From Utricularia gibba (taxonomy: Eukaryota; Streptophyta; Magnoliopsida; Lamiales; Lentibulariaceae), in assembly GCA_002189035.1 (NCBI GenBank), contig CM007991.1, positions 3,720,001 through 3,784,000 of the forward strand: 64,000 nt of DNA, written 5' to 3'. Position numbers and translations under genes: made by a program. Shown in pieces: positions 57,146-64,000 of this stretch. The notes beneath the pieces were generated by a model. That model did not search any database. It saw nothing but the letters and a program-made list of their open reading frames with translations, and was not told where the DNA came from. Every line of letters begins with the position of its first letter. Position 1 is the first letter of the stretch.

Positions 57146-58494
57146 TTACAGTGGAAGTTCTCCACTGTCTGCAATCACCACTTTGCTCTTGGGTGTTCCA
57201 CTCTGCCTGCCTTCAGCCTCAACCTTGTAAACAACATCCATCCCGGACAGCACCTTTCCGAACACCACGTGACGGCCATCTAACCTGTTATCAGGCCATT
57301 TCTCGAGTGGTTAGTATGGTCCATTACAGTGGAAGGAGCTCTGTAAGAAAGGCTTGCTGCATACCAACTGGTTGTCACGGTGGTGATGAAGAACTGAGAG
57401 CCGTTGGTGTCAGTACCCGCATTTGCCATTGAAAGAAGGCCTGGGGTTCATGGAGATGAAGCAGTTTGATCCATTTTGTTTCTTTTTTTCATGAGATGAC
57501 AGAGAGGAAACAGTTGTGTACCAGGTCCTGTATGCTTGATCTTGAAATTCTCATCGGCGAACTTCTCCCCGTATATTGATTCTCCACCCCTTCCATCTCC
57601 CAGAGTGAAGTCCCCTCCTTGAATCATGAAGCTGGGGATAATTCTGTGGAACGCGCTTCCCTTGTAATGGAGAGGCTTGCCTTGTTTCCCAACGCCCTTC
57701 TCTCCTAAAAAAGATCACTCCATCCACGATTTAAGTGCCCCAATCTTCCCATTCAAAATCATAAGGTATTTATTGATGAACAAGTTTTGTTACCTGTGCA
57801 TAGGGCTCTAAAATTTTCTGCGGAGGAGCAATTGAACAGACAGACAAACAATCACTCTGTGAACTAGTCGATGTAACAGCATAAGCATCTTAAAAATCCA
57901 ACGTACCTGCTGTCTTTGGAACGGTTTTCCCAAAGAGGCCCATTGTAATACGTCCTAAACAGAAGTAAAAACATACACATTTTCTAGGGACTTCCCAATG
58001 ATCTCAATGTCAGAGAAACTGGGAGAATGAGATCATACCAGCTGGCTTCCCATCGATCTCAATGTCAAAGAAGACTTTATGCGTCACTTCCTTAAGGTTT
58101 TCCTTGGGCTTAGCCTGCAGTAAAAGGTACCAAATTCCCTGAAACCACAGTCAAATTCAAGGGAGCACACTAGAGACGCAAAGGTTGTAATCCTTAGAAC
58201 AAAAGGATCTGCTGCATCCATCAGATCCTACAATCCCAGGCTCCTTAATCAACTCACTAGAGAAGCATTTATTTTCCACCAAAAGCCACACGCATCCCAA
58301 AATAAAAGACGAAGCAACTGCGACGAAATCCACAAATCGAAAAAAACAACACTGAACATCCCAAATCGACAACCGAAAACACTTTCCCATCACAAAATCG
58401 AAGCGAGAAGAGGAAGACGAACCTGCACGAGAGTCACAGTGAAGGCAAAAAGCAGTAACGGCACGAAGAGCCTCCCCCGTATCGCCATTTTCAT
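57146..58494 (-). CDS. Peptidyl-prolyl cis-trans isomerase, secretory cyclophilin (CYP20-1/CYP19-4 type), 205 aa
   Basis: Catalyses proline isomerisation, here in the ER or secretory path. Seven exons, minus strand: 58423-58494, 58039-58114, 57907-57954, 57794-57817, 57522-57704, 57365-57440, 57146-57284; 618 nt, in frame. Residues 1-24 are a signal peptide ([16 protein letters not shown] core). The cyclophilin domain shows [20 protein letters not shown], the plant-typical insertion region [16 protein letters not shown], the catalytic [18 protein letters not shown] (with the active-site Arg and FMIQGG), [17 protein letters not shown] and [18 protein letters not shown]. It ends in GELPL. The length fits secreted plant cyclophilins of about 204 residues. 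Confidence 0.95.
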
Positions 58495-58866
58495 CTTCGA
58501 CGCCGAAAACCTCGATCTTTTCTTTTAACTTCACTCTGTGAGTTAAAAAAAAAAAAAAAAAAACTGTCATGTCACGGCAACCAATCACATACTGCAACGT
58601 GGAAGCATGACGTGTACTTCGACTTTCTGCCAGCTAGCAATGAAAATTATTAAAATGATTTTCCAATAAAAAGAAAAAAGAGGAACGGATGCACAACCAG
58701 AAGAACACAGTGTGGCGTGCGTACAGAGCAGGCGACAAATCGATCATCTTCAAGCACGCACTCACTCACCCAGGCAAACACACTCACTCTCAGGCCAGAT
58801 ACAGAAGACGACGAGAAAGAAGCAGATGATACAACGGCAGCGTGTGGGAACAGAGAGGACAGATTT
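58495..58866. other. Short region between cyclophilin and PLC genes
   Basis: 372 bases holding the cyclophilin promoter and the PLC 3' UTR. It includes an A run of about 20 at 58544-58563. Confidence 0.55.
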
Positions 58867-61846
58867 CTATGAGATGTCAATATGAATGAGAAGTCTGGAG
58901 TGTTCCAGCTTCTCGCCCTTGCGATCGAAGAGAGGAACCGCTCGTATTCCGGTTCTCAACTCCGACACAGGTAGACATGTCTGCCCAGCGAAGTCATCCT
59001 TCTCCGACATGTCGTATTCGTGCACTTCGATTCGCAGAAGGGCGATCTCTGGTATGGTGAGAGGGAACGTGAACTCTTCGTTCCATACAGGAGTCCAGTT
59101 GTCTTCTTTTTTCTTGGTTTTTTTCATTACTTCATCTGCAGGAGCACCAGCTATACCAATCTGGGGAAAAAACGTGATCATCATCGTGGTGAACAGGTAA
59201 GTGAACTAGAGATTCACAATGTAGCTTCTGATCATGGGCTTATTCCTGTGGCTATCACCTTCTCAAGGTTTCCATGAAATTGAATACTCAAGGAATTTGG
59301 GCAAAAAAAAAAAAAAAAAAAGATTGGAGTGGCCTTGCTTACCCTGGTGTAGAAGTCAGGTGGGGAATACAAATCAAAGTGAGTTTGCTTAAAATCCAAG
59401 TGCCATCCATCTCCCATGTAGACTTTGACCTGCCATGGAGTTGTTCCATATTGAAGGCATTTGGATGGATGCAATGAATCAACTAAGAGGAGCAGAGGAA
59501 CAAACCATATATTTCATTGTTTTCTGCAGTTAAATAGTTTTATCTCAATACAGCGATTAGGGTGCCTCACCTTGAGGTTTTTCTTTACAGGGAGTTCATC
59601 TTTGGGGTCGAAAACACCGCCTGAACCAGCAGCCATGAGAATGTCGGGTTTTTTCACATATCCACAGCCACCATTTCCCCTGAACATGCCTTGCATCAAC
59701 CAAAGTGATCTTCCGTGCCCCTGTTAATTCACTGACAACTTACTGTTATTTGATCTAGTTCAGAAAACAAGAAAAGTCACAGTGTTTCGTGGAGTTCATA
59801 ACATTTTTTATGGATGAAGGTCCAGACTGCAAAATGAATTCTAGAAAAACCAGAGAAATCTAAATAGTGGAATGAGATGTTGCATTGGACCTGCATATTG
59901 AATGCAACCATCTGAGCACCATGCAGCCAGCCAATCTGAGGCTTGAAGTTTGATGAGTTAAACCGAGTTCCCTTGGGGTATACTCGTAGAATATTTTGTT
60001 GAGTGAACCTAACAAGGGGTACGAAATCATTCAAACAGCAAATACGAGTGCTGAAACACCAGGCATGTGTACCTTTCATGTTGAAGGGGTGAATACATAG
60101 TGCAGAAAATACCTTACAATATCTGCTCCATGAGTGACAGCTGCCTTTTCAAGAGCTTGCTCACTAAGACTCAATCGTCTTACTTTCCCTAGTTCAACTT
60201 TCAATGCTTCATCAATACCCCCTTTTGGTTTTCCAGCATGGATAGCTATAAGTTTTCTATATTCTGGGGCTTCATGAATCTTGGAATCATGCTCATTTTC
60301 ATCTTTATCAATTGCACTGCCATCAATAAGTTCATCAACGCTCTGTGTGCCATAAAAGGTTGAAACTTTTTAGCTAGCACCAAATATCTGTAGGAAATAT
60401 TGGTGAGATTTCCTTCCTTACCTTCTCGTCATCATCTCGTTCATTTGCAGTGAGATTTGAAGGCTCCATTCCCCAGATATCTTCTTCCTCAGTATCTTTT
60501 TTCTCCAGTGAACTAGTCCTTTTATCCTTATCAGCATGAGCTTCAAGATACTCCTTTGGAGGTTTTGTTGAAATAATTACACGATGTTTCAACTCCTCTG
60601 GGGAAGGAAATTCCTCTAAATAATCTGATTCTGGACAGAATATCAGCTCTCCAAATGTTTGAGAGAGCATCTGTGAAGATAACATGCCATCATTACAATA
60701 CTCAAGTCATGCTTCACTGGAGAGGAAACCAGTATTTCAAGGAATGGTGAGATAGCAGCATATCTCAACACGAAAGAGCACTCACCTGGGCAACTTTAGC
60801 TTGGAGATCAGGAGTAAGATGATCTTCCAATGTTATTACAACAGGGTATGGAGAAGCAGAAAAGGCATGCTCCTTTATAGACTTAAGACATTTTCTTAAT
60901 TCAACTGGCGTTGTCGCAGTTCTACAGATCAGCAGTTAAGCAAAATCAACTGAGATGCAGACACTGAGAAAGAAACAAAAGTTGCTACAAGAGGAGCAGT
61001 CTCAGGTACCTTCCATGAAGAACATGAACATCATCCTTGCTCGAATTAGGCCAGATGTCGAGTTCTATTACCCTCACTCCTTTCTTTAGTGCCTTTATTA
61101 TTGGAACGTCGCTGCAGTCACTTGTGAGCTGATTCCCAGTAAGGTAAGAGTTGTGGCCCGTGTATATGAAGTAGTGAGACATGGGAGCCGTCATGTCTTG
61201 GTGAACCTGCAACCAGAACTCATCTAGTTCTTATTAGATTGAGATGCCCAGGAAAACTTAGTTTCTGAAATATCAAGAACTTGGGTTTTCATGATTGACG
61301 GCAATTGCATCATCTTTCGTCCGAGGAATAAAAAAAAAGGGGGACAGTCGGCAGCAGTTACACCTGCTTTATCTTTCTCCTGCCTACAGGATTAGCCCAT
61401 GGTACAAAATTGTTTTTTTTTTGTTTTGCATTTGTAGGTTCTGCTACCAGAGGTAGAAGAGATCCCAGATCTCAGCAACACCTACCCATCTAAAAAAACA
61501 AGAGCAGACAAATCAATTCAAGCCCATCAAATACCTTGTTACCGATCGGAAAATTAAGATCGGTGGAGAAGAGGTAGTGGTGGAAATCCTCAAGAGTTAT
61601 GGAGTGCCGAGCTAATTTAGTAATGTGATGTCGCCTCTGCAGGATCTGCTGCACAATACCCTCAGCGTCCACGGTGCTCTCCTTCTCGCCCTGAACCTCA
61701 ACCAGAAACCGACGAAGCTGTTCGGCCGTCATGTTACTCCCGTTGCCCGCATACTTCCGGAATGCATCCTTAACATCCTCCGGCGGCTCCGCCTCCGTGA
61801 CCCTGTACTTCCGAGTGAAACACATACAAATCCGGTAACTACCCAT
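58867..61846 (-). CDS. Phosphoinositide-specific phospholipase C (PLC2-like), 590 aa
   Basis: Hydrolyses phosphatidylinositol phosphates to inositol phosphates and diacylglycerol at the plasma membrane, needing calcium. Nine exons, minus strand: 61535-61846, 61010-61206, 60786-60921, 60422-60670, 60113-60342, 59891-60008, 59571-59720, 59343-59429, 58867-59160; 1,773 nt. An EF-hand-like N-terminus ([16 protein letters not shown] onward) precedes the X domain ([20 protein letters not shown] with the catalytic His, [39 protein letters not shown]). A linker rich in Glu/Asp and Lys (about 270-320) leads to the Y domain ([54 protein letters not shown]). A C2 domain follows ([46 protein letters not shown]). 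Upstream in-frame ATG at 61864 would add six residues. Confidence 0.94.
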
Positions 61847-63710
61847 TATCGGCCACGCCCACAAAGAATCACCGACAGGCGCAGATGTGTGTGAACCCCC
61901 CGGAATAGTTGAAAAAGGAAAAAATAGAAGAATGAGGGATCCAATGAGCTCACGTCACTTGCGAAGAGGATAAAGGAATTGAAATTGATGCCTACAGGCT
62001 ACTGTGGATTGGGTCCATCACAAAAAAGAGGGCTCTTTTTCCGTTTTCCAGTCTCCACCAACGGCTGTTACTGATTGGCAACTTGGGCGTGGGCGGCTGT
62101 CTTCTTCTTCCTCCACGTGCCCACGTCCCGGATATTTTGATTGCGGTGGAACCCAAACGGACCCGTTTCTCCTTCCCTCCATAACATCTTCCATAATTGC
62201 CTCCCCGGAAAACATTCAACGGCGGGCGGGCCCTATGAGACGACCGTGAATTTCTTTCTTTTTCTTGAGAGGGGCCGACTTTAAATTTCCTAATTTTTGG
62301 GGGACCATCATGAATTTCAACACATTGTTCTATTTTAATTTTTTAAAGATAAATTTTTTAAAAATATTTAATGGAGTAATAATTCATTCAAATCAATCAT
62401 CAAATACACTTAATTATTTACATTATATTTATTTGTTATATCATAAATTAATTTAAACTATAAATATTTAATTTCAATAGAATATTAGTCACTCTTTTGA
62501 TTTCAAATAACTTAAAGTATGACATATGATATGATCTTATTATTTTAATTTTTAATTACGTCTCTTATATAAAAACTTTATGATCAATTTCAAATCTGTT
62601 TTTTGGATCCATTCAGGGTGTAAGTTGCACCATCCTTCAATACACAATCAATTATGAATTTCTTTCTTTTTATGGAAGGGGCCAATTTTCAATTTCCTTA
62701 ATTTATTGGGGCAATCATGAATTTAAACATACATACTTTATTTTTCAATTATCAGTTTCTTTCTTTTTCTAAGAGAGACGGACTCTGAATTTCCTTATTT
62801 TAGAGGGGGGAGTCATGAATTCAATACTATACATTATTTTAATAACAATCACCATCAAGTCGATTATTTATTGAAGCCATGTTTGGAAAAATCAATTCAA
62901 AATTGATTTAATAAATTAAAAATTCTAATAAAATAATATTTGATATATATTTGGAATTTCGTTTTTTAAAAATAATTATTATACAATTCATTATATTTGG
63001 AATATAAAAAATAAGAAATGATTTTTATAAATAAATGACATATTTGTCCATACTTATTAATAATTATATTTTGTATAAACAAATTCTTATTTTAATACTG
63101 AAAATCAATGGTTCTTATATTGCCAATTAAAAATTTATAGAATCCTACCTCAAATAAGTTGAATAAAATTTTGATTAAAAATATAAATTAATATTTTTTC
63201 AAATGATATTAATTGTAATTTTTTATTAATAAATGGATGTAATATTAAATTCATTTATCAAAATCAATTCTTAAAAAATAATTCTACATCAGAAACTATT
63301 CATCCATAATTCTCATATAATTGAATTATTTCTAAAAAAATCAATTTCTCTAAGAGAATCAGAAATCTTTTAACGATACAATCAATTCTATAAGAACATG
63401 AATTATTTTAATAGAATAAAATTGAGCCCAAAATTATATTTTTTAAAGTTTGGGTTTTTGTACAGTATTTATTTCCAATAATATTATATATTTATTAAAA
63501 TAAAATATTCTTTGCATTTCCCGTCTCCTTCCTCGAGACGATCTGGAAGAAGAACAAGTCCCCTTCCCTCAAGTACACGTGTTTGAATCCGGCGACGCGG
63601 ATTGTGGTAGATTTTTCTTCTGAGAAGTCTGTGATCCACAAATGTATATATATGTGTCTAATCTCTGCATCTTCACTCCATGATTATAGTTGCTGCAAAG
63701 TCTCATATCC
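61847..63710. other. Intergenic region with a three-copy diverged repeat
   Basis: The first 150 bases are PLC leader and promoter; 62000-62240 is balanced and non-coding. From 62250 the DNA is AT-rich and holds the repeat listed separately. From 63540 it becomes GC-balanced, the probable promoter and 5' UTR of the last gene. Confidence 0.5.
62247..62830. repeat. Three diverged copies of an about 80-bp repeat
   Basis: Units at about 62247-62330, 62650-62733 and 62746-62830 share, in order, TTTCTTTCTTTTT, a purine stretch (GAGAGGGGCC, GGAAGGGGCC or AGAGAGACGG), AATTTCCT, a G-rich patch and ATCATGAATT or GTCATGAATT. They lie in the same orientation; the last two are nearly adjacent. Confidence 0.65.
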
Positions 63711-63908
63711 ATGGCCGTCATCAGCTCACAGTTCTGCGTCGGAACCCCGGTGACTCTTACCATCGTCCCGAGGTTGTTCACTTCCGATGAAGTCGTCGAC
63801 GTTGACGGAAGGATTGTGTTCAAGATCAACGCCGTGCCCTTCAACTTACACTCTCAGCACACGCTGCTTGATGCCGGCGGGAACCCCATCGTCACCTTTA
63901 ACCGGAAG
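63711..63908 (+). CDS. LURP-one-related (LOR/DUF567) protein, first exon only
   Basis: LOR proteins share the Tubby-like fold and include genes induced by oomycete infection; their molecular role is open. Only exon 1 is present (66 codons from the ATG at 63711), ending at an AAG/GTAGAG donor at 63908. The sequence MAVISSQFCVGTPVTLTIVP, then DEVVDVDGRIVFKINA and LHSQHTLLDAGGNPIVTFNR matches the family start (variants of V-D-x-x-G-N-x-x-F and L-x-D-x-x-G). The following exon, expected to encode LHDRW-type sequence, lies past the right edge. Reading through the donor gives a stop at 63936. Confidence 0.85.
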
Positions 63909-64000
63909 GTAGAGCCAGATCAGCTTCTTCTACTGTAAATCGGGAGACGAGACCCCTTTTATGTAAATAAAGTGATCTTGTTTGTTCCCAGCTGTCGTCT

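Noticed and set aside
47172..61846. Two phospholipase C genes as a lipid-signalling cluster
   Set aside because: They belong to unrelated families, lie on opposite strands and are separated by a transporter and a cyclophilin gene.
1..64000. tRNA, rRNA, CRISPR or prokaryotic operon features
   Set aside because: No cloverleaf, rRNA or spacer-repeat pattern was recognised, and gene structure is clearly that of a plant nucleus.

Overview
The window is plant nuclear DNA, most likely from a dicot. Genes have short GT-AG introns, intergenic DNA is very AT-rich, and the proteins belong to plant-only or plant-expanded families (LBD, DIVARICATA-type MYB, remorin, PDR-type ABCG, BAG, plastid anthranilate synthase). 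About one gene per 3 kb implies a compact, gene-rich region. I cannot name the species. I assembled 20 protein-coding loci exon by exon, plus one degenerate pseudogene, two structurally complete non-autonomous transposons and several smaller repeats.

Layout. 1-1081 (-): 5' part of a BAG co-chaperone gene, cut by the left edge. 2701-4340 (-): RING-H2 E3 ligase. 5600-6215 (-): broken CBS-domain (SnRK1 gamma-like) pseudogene between duplicated AT-rich blocks. 6992-7879 (+): LBD36-like transcription factor with an in-frame TGA. 10929-12792 (+): proline-rich family protein with two frame breaks. 15285-15959 (-): DUF7733-type membrane protein. 16961-17548 (+): ribosomal protein eL36. 17970-22111 (-): plastid SLH/coiled-coil protein, head to head with CPSF100 at 22550-26943 (+), which has two frame breaks. 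27495-28337 (+): remorin. 28795-29364: TRIM retrotransposon. 30091-31095 (+): membrane steroid-binding protein. 32228-33267 (+): SARD4-like reductase with one frame break. 33584-36477 (+): GH3 beta-glucosidase. 37675-38660 (-): DIVARICATA-like MYB with one frame break. 39392-40080: Pack-MULE carrying an IRX15-like gene piece. 42517-43270 (-): MEE59-like protein. 43712-46839 (+): anthranilate synthase alpha. 47172-49070 (+): non-specific phospholipase C. 50346-56545 (+): ABCG31-like transporter. 57146-58494 (-): secretory cyclophilin. 58867-61846 (-): PI-specific phospholipase C. 63711 to the right edge (+): LURP-one-related protein.

The genes are mostly housekeeping or signalling genes and do not form an obvious pathway cluster. 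From memory of Arabidopsis locus numbers, several neighbours (BAG1, MSBP1, SARD4, remorin, CPSF100 next to an SLH gene) map to related blocks of chromosome 5, so the window looks like an old conserved syntenic block.

The strongest anomaly is technical or evolutionary. Six apparent one-base losses, five of them in G/C runs, break four otherwise intact genes, including an essential one. This looks more like homopolymer under-calling in the assembly than true gene death. The most interesting biology is the Pack-MULE, the TRIM and the pseudogene. I found no convincing new multi-gene system.
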